From Mixia osmundae IAM 14324 (taxonomy: Eukaryota; Basidiomycota; Mixiomycetes; Mixiales; Mixiaceae), in the NCBI RefSeq assembly GCF_000708205.1, contig NW_014575560.1:997113-1061112 (forward strand): 64,000 nucleotides of DNA, in the 5' to 3' direction. Positions 46,125 to 60,006 of this stretch are shown piece by piece; the stretch's first letter is position 1, and each line of letters opens with the position of its first letter. Both the position numbers and the translations under genes were made by a program. The notes beneath the pieces are model-generated. The model was not told the DNA's origin, did no database searches, and worked only from the letters and a program-made list of their open reading frames with translations.

Positions 46125-47190
46125 TCACCAATGCAATGCTGATATAAAGTTTGCTCGTATCCGCTCTGCTTGCCAACCTAGCAGGACAGGCAAGACGTCG
46201 GCCACACCGATATCGGGCCAGCATCTTGGCAGAAAATGCAGGCTCGTCTGGTCGCTAATTTGCCAAAGCAGAAAGTCAGACAAGCGCGAGACGCCAGACG
46301 TCCGGATGAGGATATCGGGCTCGCTCGGTTCTTCCAGATAGGCCATCTGAGTCTGGGCAGTGTACAGCCTATCATCTAGCAGTTCGGGCGTTATGTCACT
46401 GCGCAGGGTGTGAGGACCCAGTGCGGTGTACTGGGCAGGCATGCTTACGATGGCTCGATGAGGTGATCGCCCACGTCTGAGATCGCAGATCGTAATGACT
46501 GGGTCATCTCGTCGCGTGAAGTGTAAGGGAAGCAGATATTCAAGCATCCTCTGTGTGTAAGCTCTGGATTATTTCGCATTCTGCCAATTCAGGAAGCGCC
46601 TGAGCCGACCTTGTATTGTGCGCAGTGAGACGTTCGGCAGATAGACAGGCTCGTTGCACCTCGATGGGTAGCAAGTCTCTTCTCCCGATCACTCGCACAC
46701 GTATGCCGTACCTCTGTAGCAGCTCACTGCCAGCGTCACATCAGCAGCGCGTCAGAGGCTGTACGGCCAAGCATCTACCCCTTCTGACACAACTCGCCTA
46801 GCTTGTTCCTCGCTAGATCCATGAGACCCTCTACTTCTTCCTCAGTCCGTCTGAAGTTGTCTATACTGAATGCGTAAACGGTCACCGTCGTGATATCGAG
46901 GTGCAAGAAAAAGTCGAGTAGCTGTGCAATTCCACGGCTTCTAAGGGTACTGTGTCGCAGGATGGGGAAAGCTAGAAGCGCACAGATTTGAGGGCTTCGA
47001 AGCCTGCTTCGTGGCCTTTGATAGGCTTTGCGCCCAGTCGACGCGAGAAACGACGGTTGCCGTCCATGATGAGGGCGACATGCTTGGGCAGCGGCCCCAG
47101 TCGGAGAGAAGAGACGAGTGCGCTCTTGATTTCCTTTCTGAACGGGAGCCAGCCCAATATGACCGGTAGAGTCGATCGCAAGTCGGTCAT
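46125..47190 (-). CDS. cis-prenyltransferase (dehydrodolichyl diphosphate synthase)
   Basis: Five exons. The enzyme extends farnesyl diphosphate with isopentenyl units in cis to make the dolichol precursor at the ER. Seen: LPKHVALIMDGNRRFSRR with the catalytic DGN, KGHEAGFEALKS, LDFFLHLDITTVTVYAFSIDNF with EEVEGLMDLA, VIGRRDLLP, CFPYTSRDEM, and the substrate block LIRTSGVSRLSDFLLWQ. Introns are 50-62 nt with GTGCGC, GTAGAT, GTCGGC and GTAAGC donors. The N-terminal region before the domain is short. It converges with the DUF2461 gene, 37 bp between stops. Confidence 0.92.
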
Positions 47191-47308
47191 TGCCGGATGG
47201 CCGCGCTCCTCTCGGCCAACGCCAACGCGTCGTCGTCGTCGCCGTTCATGACAATGTCAATCCTCTAAGACCCCGGCTGACAAAGCCTTTCGCCTTGCAT
47301 TCGCTCAG

Positions 47309-48362
47309 ATGGCACATTCGTTCGGCGCAAAGACGACGGCCGAAGAAGTCGCTCGCAAGTTCAAAGACCGCATCGCAGGCCGATACAGTGCGTGCTCCAA
47401 GGAAATGTGTTGGCTAGATGCAAGGCTGACGTGATCTCCCCGGATGATCAGTCCTCGTCACTGGCGCATCCAAAGGAGGACTCGGCTTCGAATGCGCTCG
47501 CGTGCTCGCCCAATTTGCCCCTGCACTCGTCATCCTGGCCGGTCGGTCACTCGACAAGATGCAGGATGCCATCTCTGCCATCAGAGAGGAGACGCCAAAC
47601 GCCAAGCTGCAAGCGCTTGAACTCGATCTCGCTTCACTTTCACAGGTGAACCAAGCCGGCCAATCGATCGTCGACAATCACGACATCCCACGCATCGATA
47701 CACTGTTCAACAACGCGGCCGTCATGGCCGTGCGAACGTACAAGACGACCGCGGATGGCACAGAGCTCCAGTTCGGGACCAACCATGTCGGTCACTTTGC
47801 GTTTACGCTCAAGATTCTGCCCAAGATACTTGCAAGCGCTTCGCCGCGCATCATCAACGTCTCATCGACAGGTCATCTTGCTGGAAACGTGCGCTTCGAA
47901 GACTACAACTTTAGCAACGGCAAAGAGTACGAACGCTGGGCAGGCTACGCACAGGCCAAGACTGCTAACATCCTCTTCACCGTCGGACTCGCGAAGCGGT
48001 ACAAGCAGCTCTCATCCTTTGCGCTTCATCCCGGAGGCATCCATACGCCACTTCAGCGCGAATTTGACGAGGCAGACATTGCGGGCTTCCGGGCCAAGTA
48101 CAATGCCTACAACGAGGACGGCTCGCCCAACCTCGACTCGGGCGTATGGAAGACGCTCTCTGAAGGTACAGCAACGCACATCGTGGCGGCATTCGATCCC
48201 GAGATCGAGAGCGCCTCGCCGGCCTACCTCGTAGACTGCCGGCTGGCCAACGGTCAGGCCAAAGAGTATGCGCTCGATGACGCTAATGCTGACAGGCTCT
48301 GGGAACTGAGCCAGAAGCTCATCAGAGACAAGGTGAGCTTGCCGGACGTGGCAAGACTCTAG
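47309..48362 (+). CDS. Short-chain dehydrogenase/reductase
   Basis: join(47309..47387,47452..48362), 329 residues, resembling the WW-domain-oxidoreductase/retinol-dehydrogenase group. Rossmann motif VTGASKGGLGFECARVLA, LFNNAAVMA in place of NNAG, the SSTGHLAG Ser and YAQAKTANIL with the catalytic YxxxK. The substrate cannot be read from sequence. The intron (GTGCGT...ATCAG, 64 nt) follows the N-terminal helix. Starts of this and the cis-prenyltransferase are 118 bp apart and divergent. Confidence 0.9.
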
Positions 48363-48371
48363 TGATCACGC

Positions 48372-50657
48372 ATGTCTGTACCTTGTTGCCAACTGCATCC
48401 AATCGATGAGATTGTTCGTCGCGTCGCGAGTCGATTGACATTCGAGACAGTCGATGGTCTCATGGGCCAGCGAGATGCGCCTGAGGAGAGCGCCAAACAG
48501 TCGGTCAGCGTCACGCCGAGCAAGACGCGAGCGAGGCCAAGACTGCTCTCTTCGGCCAGCACAGCCTCCGGCAAGGGACTCGTCGCTCGCTCGGAAGTGA
48601 CAGCGTCCATAGCGGCGAGTGAGTATGCAGGCGCTCAGACACCGTCACCGAGCAAGAAGGCTCATATCGGACTCGGTCTACCTCCTGCCTCGCCTGTCGG
48701 GAGCAGTCACACGAGCGCGAATAGGACGCTATCGCGATCGAGCTCTGCAAATGACATTATCCCCAAACGAACCATCAGACGTCAGACATCAAGGATCCTC
48801 TTCGATAGCGGTACATCGGCAGGCTCGACCGTTGCTCTCACCGAAGCGACTGCTTCCTTTGATATCCGTCGGCCAGGCTCAAGGTTGGCCGATCATGAGT
48901 CCGACAAGGGCAGTTCACAGCCTAGTATCCGCTCTGTCATCGAGGACAGCCAGCCTGTACCTGTCGAGCCGCCTCTCGATAACCTCACACCGCACGAAGA
49001 CAGTGGTCCGAGCACCGAAGCGCCCGACCCGCGCGTGCAACTCCGAGCAACCCTGGATCGCATGCGCTCGACTGACCGCGTAGAGACTGTCCAGGCATCA
49101 CATCCGCCGAATTCAGCTATCGAGGCGCCACTAGCTCGGCTGAAGCTGACGGCTAGTGGTGCGAGTGAAGCACGCAAGAGATCGTATTTCGTTCTGACGA
49201 GCGCTGGCAAGCCTGTGTTCAGTAGCGAGGAGCAAGATGAAGATGCGACGACGAGCTATATGGGCGTCATGCAAGCCATCATCTCTATCTTTGCAGACGA
49301 GGGAGATCGTCTCAAGGTCATCAAAGCGGGCTCGGTACAGATCGCATTTCTTATGCGTACGCCGCTCTATTACGTTTGCTGCTCTGGCTTTGGCGAGCCT
49401 CTATCAGTAGTACGTAGGCTGCATCCCTACGCGAAGTGCGCGCTGATGCGGTAACAGCTCCGCATGCATCTCGACTACTTGCATCTGCAAGTCTTGTCTG
49501 CCTTATCCCTGACGCAACTGCGGCGCGTGTTCGAGCAACGGCACAATTTCGACTTGCGGCGAATGCTCGAAGGCACCGAAGGCTTTCTCAAGAGCATGGT
49601 CATTTCTGCACAGAGCAGCTTGGCATTGCTCACCGGCTCACTCGAAGTCTTCCGCATCAACGGCGCAACGCGTGAAGCTGTCGGCCAAGCGCTCATGCCT
49701 ACCGAAAAGCGCAAGGACTTGCTCTATGCCATCGTACTAGCGGGTGGACGAGTCGTCACGCTGATAAGACCAAAAGGTCAGCATGTACATCCGGCAGACC
49801 TGCATGTCCTGCTCAACACGATCAACTCCTCCACTTCCCTCACCATACCCGGTAGCGAGTCTTGGCTGCCGATCTGTCTGCCCCGATATAATTCGAGCGG
49901 CTTCTTGCACGCGTACATCAGCTTCATCAGCGTTTCAATCGGAATCGTTTTCATCGGTGGCAATCGAGAAGCGTTCTTTGACTGTCAAGAATGGAAAAGC
50001 AACGTCGCAGAGGTGAGCGCACTTCTGTAGACAGGCAATCTTAGCGGCTCAGTCGGGCACATGACCTCGTTCAGAAGCTACAAATGGCGCCAACTTTCAA
50101 GACCTTGGAAGCCAGTGTTGTCTCTCAGGCTTATTCTCTTGGTAGGGAACTTCTTCGGGGGTCACGTCCATGCTAACACAGGCTATCAGGCGATCTGTCG
50201 ATTGCCGGTCTGCGTCACTTTATCTACAAGTCAAAGACATACGTGCAAGTGACTTCACCTGCATGGGAAGGTCCATATAGCGAGCAAGACGATCGCGAAA
50301 GGCGCGCTGCGTGCTTCTGCTCGAGCGTATCTCACAATAGAAGCAGGTTGATTCGCCTCTACCAAGAAACGTATGATCGCATGCATCTACGCAAACCGGC
50401 CACAGATCATGGCAAGCAGCCAGCCCGACTGATCTACCTTCTAACAGAGGAGGAAGCCGTTCTGGGCTGGGTGAGTGTCTCCATCTCATCGCACGATCAG
50501 CACTGATATGACGCAGAGCACGAGCACGTTCGAGATGTATGTCGCTATATCGCCTCTGCTACCCAAGACAGCCGTTGTGGCCGTCGCACACTCGGTAAGC
50601 AAGTGGATCGACAAACATGTCGACTCTCTCTTCCTCACTGCCGCTCCTTCGTTCTGA
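48372..50657 (+). CDS. MON1: Vacuolar fusion protein MON1
   Basis: Subunit of the Mon1-Ccz1 guanine-nucleotide exchange factor that activates Rab7/Ypt7 in late endosome-vacuole fusion. The first 270 residues are Ser/Pro-rich. Longin-domain blocks follow: RKRSYFVLTSAGKPVFS, MGVMQAIISIFADEGD, LTGSLEVFRINGATREAVG, LPRYNSSGFLHAYISF, and GDLSIAGLRHFIYKSKTYVQ; the end is WIDKHVDSLFLTAAPSF. Introns at 49410..49457, 50013..50074, 50142..50189 and two near the end. The intron ending before LIRLYQ (about 50300-50346) has either a GC donor or a very short GT form; both keep the frame. It begins only 10 bp after the SDR stop, in the same orientation. Confidence 0.93.
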
Positions 50658-50780
50658 GCATGTACGACACACGCAAATTTGATGTTGTTGGTATGCATTT
50701 TGCGACGTTGGACGCTCGAGCCCGGCCTGCAGGCTTGCTACATGGCTTCTCATTGTACAGGCAACAGGACTGCGAGCGGT

Positions 50781-52780
<2,000 letters not shown>

Positions 52781-54304
52781 ATGAGCTCGCACTTTTCGAG
52801 CATCAAGCTGCTGGCCGGCAGCTCTCATCCGGCACTGGCATGGGCAATAGCAAGACGGTCGGCATCGTCTGCGCAGCAGTACCGCTTACCATTCTGACTT
52901 TTGCTCTTTCAGTCTTGGCCTACCACTGACGGCTGCCGTCACTCGAAGGAACCCATCTGGGGAGATTGCGCTAGATCTCAAAGAGTCTGTCCGAGAAGCG
53001 GATGTCTACATCATCAAGTCAGTCATGTTTCGCAGATTCCTTCGCCGGCTGATCTGCGTCGTGATAGCACGGCGTCGGCAATGAGCGTGCCGACCAATGT
53101 GGCTCTCATGGAGACGCTCATCATGGCACACGCGTGCAAGATAGCAAGTGCAAAGCGGATCACTGCCGTCGTGCGCCAACTTCCCACTTGGCGCACGCAC
53201 CGCTGACCGGCATTTCGGCGTCAGATTCCTCATTTCCCGTATGCCCGCCAAGACAAGAAGGACAAGAGTCGCGCGCCTATCACGGCCAAGCTAGTAGCCA
53301 ACATGCTCGTTTGCTCTGGCATCCATCACGTCATCGTATGGCCCTCCACGTCTGTGAAGGGATCGCCGCTTATACGTTGACACAGACGATGGACTTGCAC
53401 GCGTCACAGATCCAAGGCTTCTTTGATGTGCCAGTAGACAAGTGCGTACTCACTGGTCATAGCTTGCGCATTGTCTGACATGGAAGCGCAGTGTGAGCAT
53501 GGCCGTGGCTCTACGTGACTCAATTGACTCATGGGGCGCAGCTCTATGCTGAACCGACTATGCTGCAATACCTGCGCGAATCTATTGATGTCAAGAACGC
53601 GGTCATCGTCTCGCCTGATGCAGGAGGAGCCAAGCGAGCGTCCTCAATGGCAGCAAAACTCGACCTCGATTTTGCGCTCTTCCACAAGGAACGCAAGAAG
53701 GCAAACGAAGTCGCTCGCATGGTCCTCGTCGGTAATGTCAAAGGCAAGACTGCTGTTCTCGTTGACGACATGGTAAGCAATATATGTCAGAGGAAAGCTC
53801 GTGCTCAGGGTCTGACAGGCGGATACATGTGGTACGTTGGTCCTGGCGGCGCAGAACCTCAAAGCAGCGGGCGCGACCTCTGTCATCGCTCTCGTCACTC
53901 ATGGCATCCTGTCCGGGCCAGCATTCGAGAAGCTGGCAGGATCAGAACTTGAAAAGCTCGTCATCACCAACACAGTGCCTCAAGAAGAGCATCTGGCGAT
54001 GAGCGATCGACTGCATTGTGTGGACGTGAGTCATGTCCTGGCAGAAACAGTGAGAAGGAGTCACTATGGCGAATCGATAAGCTACCTCTTCGATGCCATT
54101 CCGTCTCAGATGTCCCCCGTCACGCTCGATTACACTGTACACACACCTCCAAACGGTTTGACAAACGGACTCAGTCACTCGAGCAGTCTGGGCGATGTCC
54201 GGAAAGCCCATCCACTCTCAAGACCGTCATCTCAACGTGGCTCGAGCGTGAAGCTCGACGTACCGATGACGCCGACCAAGCGGACGAGTGCCAACGGTCA
54301 ATAG
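52781..54304 (+). CDS. PRS: Ribose-phosphate pyrophosphokinase (PRPP synthetase)
   Basis: join(52781..52857,52913..53017,53068..53170,53225..53335,53386..53441,53492..53492,53542..53772,53819..54304), about 390 residues. It makes PRPP from ribose-5-phosphate and ATP for nucleotide, His and Trp synthesis. Seen: [54 protein letters not shown], the flexible loop [39 protein letters not shown] (PRPP loop), and [11 protein letters not shown]. Joining PVDN to LYAEP needs a one-base exon (T at 53492) between two introns of 50 and 49 nt. The C terminus has a Ser-rich extension. The first exon boundary may differ by a few bases. Confidence 0.93.
53492..53492 (+). other. Candidate single-nucleotide exon
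   Basis: The T lies between acceptor GAAGCGCAG and donor GTGAGC. It completes AA|T (Asn) of the conserved VDN and puts CTC TAT (Leu-Tyr) in frame. Confidence 0.7.
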
Positions 54305-54873
54305 AGTGGCCGAGATATTTCGGATGCATACATCTTGATGCAAGCATCGGTCGCTCGTGCATACAGCGTGGGACGCGTCGAGGGAGCGAGCTGACATAAG
54401 TCGCACGCACTAGCGCCTTTAGAGTTCAGCATTGAAGCACAAGAGATGGCTGGCAAACACCGTCAGAGAGCTATAAGAAGGCGGCCGTCGTCACTCTTTC
54501 CCCAACTCTCTTCCTCTCCTCTCCCCAACAAATTCTCCCCCTTTGCCCAGTGAGAAGCCGAGAAAAGAGAAAGAAGGCTGAAGCGTCTGCCGATAGCATC
54601 GAGGTGCTGAGCANGATGCNTAGGAANNNGTAGGGAGCCGAACATCCTCGTGCATATGAAGCGTTCTGAGCAAGGGATGGGCTGGCTTTCTTCCTATAGT
54701 TGTAGTCGATGCATCTTGTTGATGTTCATGTCCTCTTGCTTCACATCATCCGCTTGAAAAGTCCATAATGTCTGCTGTGATCCGAAGCTAGTCTCGTCAC
54801 TCAAAGTTCTCTTGAGCTGAGCTTCCGTACGGCCGCGCGCGACATCGACCATCCATCTGCTGTCGACACTGTC
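54305..54873. other. Gap with ambiguous bases
   Basis: No supported gene. N characters at 54614, 54620 and 54627-54629 mark uncertain sequence. A CT-rich stretch (about 54495-54545) precedes them. Confidence 0.6.
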
Positions 54874-55185
54874 ATGGGCTCACGGGTGTACTTGGTGTCA
54901 AAGCAAGCTCCTGCCAAATATCTAAGAAGCATCAGCTGATGCTCACAGTGTAGGACGCTCGATCCGGTGCTCGGCGTAGTGTCAGGTCTGTGGGCATACA
55001 CCATCTATGAATCCTCGCCTCGAACGGAGCTGCCTGTCGAACGACGGCTCTGGCCGCTCATCCAGCGATGGAACGCAGATCGTAACGCCAGACTGGACAG
55101 ACTGGCAGCGAAACATGCTCAGGACTGGGAGGAGATACAGGCTGCCTTCAAAGCGGACGAGGAGAAACGAGGGCGGACAAAGTGA
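54874..55185 (+). CDS. NCE101: NCE101-like small membrane protein
   Basis: join(54874..54894,54949..55185), 85 residues. Start MGSRVYL, then after a 54-nt intron RTLDPVLGVVSGLWAYTIYE, the single-helix core of the Nce101 family linked in yeast to non-classical export. The C-terminal half (LWPLIQRWNADRNARLDRLA, AHAQDWEE-like) is a charged extension absent from yeast Nce101 but fits basidiomycete relatives as I remember them. The short first exon was chosen because it gives YLCRTLDP, matching the YLLSRxLDP pattern. It converges with U2AF65, 45 bp between stops. Confidence 0.75.
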
Positions 55186-55230
55186 GGCTATGAACACGCA
55201 TGTTGTGGGGTGGATTGCATGTACAGAGCT

Positions 55231-57253
55231 TTACAGGAAAGTCTCTTCTTTCTCATAAGCGCAGATGACCAGCCGACCTGCTCAGAGCGAGTCAGTACGC
55301 GTCGCGAGACAGAGCAGAGTGATGACGTACCGCCGAACTGACGGCCCGCGATGGCATCAATGGCTTTTTTGGATGATTCTGTTGAGTCGAACATGACGAA
55401 GATCTTGCCGAGATGTTCGACCGATTCACTCGCTTTGACGTCCATCCGGCCATTCTCAGTCTGTCTTGCGGATGAGTCAGGTCTCGAGAAGCAGAGAGGA
55501 AGGACCAACCTTGATAGGTCTGGGTATCTTGACATCGATGACCTCGCCGTACTTGCTGCACTCGTCTTTGATGTCTTCGTTGATGTCTGCATAATCTTGG
55601 TCATCGACCAGCTCTTCCGGTGTGACCATGTTAAGCATCTGAAGACATCGCGTAGCGGGAGCCGTCTCGTCTTGTCCAAAGATGGTGGGAGCGACCCGAG
55701 CGAGTGCTGGCGGCAGAGCAGGATTGCTACCCCCGTAGCCACCAGGGTGCTTGTAGACATTGGCACCGACTTGCGCCCGCTGAACGACGAGGTAGCGATC
55801 GCCAATCTCCATGCCGTTCAGACCAGCACAAGCCGCGTCGGTCACGTTCGGATCGGCGTATTCACAGAATGCGAAGCCCTGCGCACCCGGCAACAATGGT
55901 CAGCAAGAAGTGATGCTGACATGGGCTGAGCGCACCTTTGAGGCATTCTGTGGGCCCTCTTTGACCAGATTGAATGAGCGCAACTCGCCAAAGGAAGACA
56001 GAAGCTCGAGCACTTGCTCGTCGTCCAAGTAGCTCGGCAGACCGCCCACGAACACTTTATTGGGTGTGTCGGGTACGTTGGAGGAGATGACGCCTGGCAG
56101 GTGAGTTCCGCCGGACTCGTCGCCCGTATAATCCTTGGGACGACGGATCTTGAGCTGCTGATCTTGGAAGACGATGCCGTCGAACGACATGGCAGACGAA
56201 GCTTCTTCTGGGCTTCGGAACTGTCCAGTCACACAACTGTAATCAGTCGCGAACGTTTCTTGCAACATAACCTTGACCGACCTCTACGAACGCATACGAC
56301 TTTTCATGGTTGACTTGGACAGATACGACAGGGTCGGCAGTCTGAACGTCGACTTTCTTGTCGTCGAGCGACAGGCCATTCTCTCTCATCTTGGCATTGA
56401 AGAATTCGGTAACGTTCTGTTCGTCGGCTGTGGGCATGATGTTGCCCACATAGAGTCGTCGCTGTTGGCGGGCGAACGAGATGATGGGCTGTACGCCGCC
56501 CATGGGGGCTGCCGCGCTGCCTGCTCCAGACATGTTCAATCCGCCGAAAGCTCCCCTGCCTTCGTGGAAGCCAGGAGGGAACCTGACAACGCCGTTCTGT
56601 CCCGGCAGCAAGAAGTGACCTGCACGGCACAATCGATCATGAGCGCGGTCGTAGATGCACCATGCATATGGACTTGCCTGACATCCTTGCAGTCTCTGCA
56701 GAGACGGTCTCAAAGCCGATGGGTCTCACATCCCATGCAGTCTGAGCACGGCGACGCTTGGAGATGGGGATCGTGTTCTCTGGCGTCTTTTCTCTCACTT
56801 CCTCTCTCGGGGGTGAACGTCTATTCCCACCAAACCCGCCACGTCCGCCACCTCTACCTCCTCCTCCACCGTAGCCACCACCATAGCCACCTCCGCGGGA
56901 AGGACGATCTTCATGGCGAGGACGGTCGTCGTAGTCTCTGCGACGGTAGTCTGACGAAGCGCTCGTCGTCGTTGCTGTTGTGCTCGAACGGGGAGCATAG
57001 TCATCCCTTCGAGATGAGGAAGAAGATGACGTCGTAGGGACAACGTAGCGATCGTCGTCCCTAGAGCGAGAGTAGGCCGAGCGAGAGTCATCTCTGGAGG
57101 ATCTGTACCTGCTGCTGCTCCGATCATCCTCCCCAGACCTCGCGTAGTCGTCGTAGCGTCTGTGCGACCGCCCGCTGTCATAGCTCCCTCGTCCTGCATC
57201 GTATCAGTCACATGGCGTACATTGAGCCCAGTGGCTGGCATACCGTCGTCCAT
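55231..57253 (-). CDS. Splicing factor U2AF large subunit (U2AF65)
   Basis: Binds the polypyrimidine tract and helps define 3' splice sites. The start MDDGRGSYDSGRSHRRYDDY opens an RS-rich domain, followed by a Gly/Arg (GGYGGG, RGGG) segment, the NTIPISKRRRAQTAWDVRP block and three RRMs: RRLYVGNIMP, NKVFVGGLPSYLDDEQ and the C-terminal UHM (LQMLNMVTPEELVDDQDYAD, GKIFVMFDSTESSKKA). The family order and spacing are complete. Six or so introns; the one at 56620..56677 starts GCAAGT and yields MSGHFLLPGQ. First exon only 10 bases of coding sequence (57244..57253). Confidence 0.94.
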
Positions 57254-57411
57254 TCTGAGGCTTGCGGCTTGCGACTTGTCTTGCCCCTCTGACGATTTTC
57301 GCAAGACCCAAGTCAAACTTTTGACGTGATGCCACCGCGGCAAGGGCGGCACTGTCGACGACGGATCGGCGAGACTCCAAGGATGACCCTAGACGATCTA
57401 CAGCAGCTGAG

Positions 57412-59802
57412 ATGACCAGTGGTGTGCTGGGCCGTCAAGCCCGAGCGATCTCAGACAAATATGAGAGCTTGCTCGAAGGATTTGAGGAACATCGAGATCA
57501 GATCCTCGAGGTTCAGCGCATCTGCCACGAGGACATCCTCCAAGAGTTAGCAGATCAGCTCGACTTGTCTCCCTCTGGCTTGTCACGCGCTAGAGCGTTC
57601 ATCGATGATCCCGGTCAGCTCACCTCTTGGCCCTACGCCGTTTGTGACAGCTAAACTTTGAGCGCTTCAGTGACCATCTTTCGCTTTCTCAGGCGGACAA
57701 GATTCCACACAACCAACACCATCAGCTTGCTGCAGGCCACGCTGCATTGGCGTCTCGAGTCCGGGCTCGATACGCTCAGTGCGAGCTCGATTGAACCACA
57801 GTACATCGATGCACCTGTATTCTACTTTCACCCGGACCTGCTCGACAGATCGGGTCGGCCATGCGGGATCCTCAACTTGCAACACGTCAGCCGCCCTCCA
57901 GACGGATCACTCGACAGTCTCAAGGAATTCATCGCGTTTGGATGGGAAATCGCGCGCCGCTGGTTGGCAGATCTCAGCAGGATCTCGCTTGCCAGTAGCA
58001 CAGAGGACGAAGCAGACGGTCGCCCTATCATCCAGCTCGTCGTCATTGTCGATCTGGCAGGTGCAGGCATGTCGAACCTCGAAGTCGAGCTCCTGCCATA
58101 TTTCATTGACCTCCTCAAAAAGCACTTTCCTGGCATGGTCTCGGCCAGTACGCCCATTTTTCAGAGCCAGGTAGTCCGTGGCTCACGCTCGTGTGTACCA
58201 GTCTTCGTGGTGAACTACGGCTGGATGTACTCGGGCATGTGGCAAGTCGCCAAGCGTGTCTTGCCACAGCCTGCACTCGATAGAATTCTCTTCCCTTCGT
58301 CAGACGAGCTTGCCGATTTCTTCGAGCCTGATCACCTCCTCACTCGTGCGTTGGCGGGCTTGTCATGTTGGATCAGCTGACGATTGGAAACAGAACACGG
58401 AGGCACGGTTCGGTATGACTATGACGCCGCTAACCCGATTCTGGTAAAGTATGGCAAGCCAGCCTATTCATCCGCCACGACTTCCCCTCACGCCTCACCA
58501 CATTCCTCACGACCTCCTTCACGCTCGACATCTTACGAAAGCATTTACGAAGTCTTCTACAGCGCGCCCGGTACGCCCTGGGCGAGCAGGCCAACTACAC
58601 CCACTAGCTCTGCCTTGCCTTTGCCCAGTGCAGACGGTCACCGTGGTCTCACCAGTCGACCGAGCTGGCTCAGTATGACCAGTCTTGCTACTTCGCCTGG
58701 CGTCAATCCCGTCACGCCAGGCAGCGGCACAGTCTCGCCCGAGGAAACTCGAGGTCGCCGTCTGATCACCATCAAAGAGGGCAGGTCGGGCTCACGAAAC
58801 AGCTCGACCGACAGTCAAAGCTCTGATCACAAGACGCCTATACGTCGTGTGGGTTCATTGCGTGATTTCAGGCTACACTTGCCCGAACGGTCTCATCCTG
58901 GCGACGAGTCTGCTACGAGCGACGAGTACGATTCAGACACGGCTGCCGAGCAAGAGTATGCTCGTCGGAGTGTACGGCATCACACATTGCCCATGACAAG
59001 AACGGAGAGCACCGTCTCCTCTGTCCCTTCCTCGCATCCGCCCTCGATCGCAGTCTCTCGAACGCAATCGAGAGATGTGTCGCCCTCCAGATCGACTCAG
59101 GGTCATCTTTCTGTGCCCATGTCAGCAGAACCGTCCCTCTCGCCGACCAATTCGACCTTTACACGCTCGGCTGGAAGACACAGACCACCTCCGTCGCCTT
59201 ATAGCGCTGCCAACCCGTACTATGGCTATTCTTACCACCATGCTCGCTCTGGTGACGGACGTCCACACGAGTCTAGAAGAAGGAAGCGTGACCTCGTTCG
59301 GACGCTCTCGTACCTACTAGCCATGCGATTCCTGCGACTACATCGCGAGATCCAGTGGCGCATCGAACTACTCGTCCGGCTACTCACTCAGAGTGTCACC
59401 CGACTCCGCATCACTTCTCACATTGTGCTCTCACCCGTACAGCGAACAAAGACACTACCCAGCACAAGCAAAAGGGCCAAGCAGAAAGTCAGTTGGGCGA
59501 AAGAAGAATCTCGTTTTGTGCCTTCTGTGCTGCATACGAACAGACGTATCCGACCGAGGCGAACGGATGACCTCTTCATCGATCCCCGGTGGATCTACTA
59601 CTTGCTCATCTTCGTCCTGCTCCGTGCGCCTTACTTCACCAGACTGTCAGAAGCCGTCTTTGTCGGGTTACCCAAGCGAACACTGCGGGCGTCCGGTCTG
59701 CTCAGTAAGGAGGCTCTGAGCGCGCAAAGCCAAGACACGCTCATTGGAAGCCGGAGAATACGTAGGACCGTGTCCAGAATACAGGCCTCACTGTCGTTGT
59801 AA
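57412..59802 (+). CDS. CRAL-TRIO (Sec14-like) domain protein with C-terminal hydrophobic segment
   Basis: A phosphatidylinositol-transfer-type lipid-binding domain: FRFLRRTRFHTTNTISLLQA (N lobe), IQLVVIVDLAGAGMSNLEVE, YFIDLLKKHFPGM, FVVNYGWMYSGMWQVAKRVL, RILFPSSDELADFF and HGGTVRYDYDAANPILVKYG. A long Ser/Pro/Thr-rich region follows, then a basic stretch and a hydrophobic segment (YYLLIFVLLRAPYFTRL) that could anchor it in a membrane. Introns about 57613-57670, 58150-58203 and 58333-58379. Divergent from U2AF65 with 158 bp between starts. Confidence 0.88.
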
Positions 59803-59965
59803 CAGCATGCATAGCTCATCAGGCTCTCCAAGTCAGCCCTACCGACGCACAGATCGGCCATGATGATCGACGGGAAATGTCAAATTTGTCAAAACGCGGG
59901 ATGTCAAATCTCTCCGTCGTACGGTCGTGCGCCAGATCTCGTCATCTCGACTCGTCAGCACGGCC

Positions 59966-59972
59966 TATATAA
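59966..59972 (+). promoter_or_regulatory. TATA box of the first old-yellow-enzyme gene
   Basis: TATATAA 35 bp before the chosen start codon, followed by GCTCA. Confidence 0.5.
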
Positions 59973-60006
59973 GCTCAGCAAGCACAAGACCCGTCTCACA
60001 GACGAG

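Noticed and set aside
50290-50346. A further GC-AG intron in MON1 (GCGCGC donor)
   Set aside because: A short GT-AG alternative also keeps the frame, so it was not counted.
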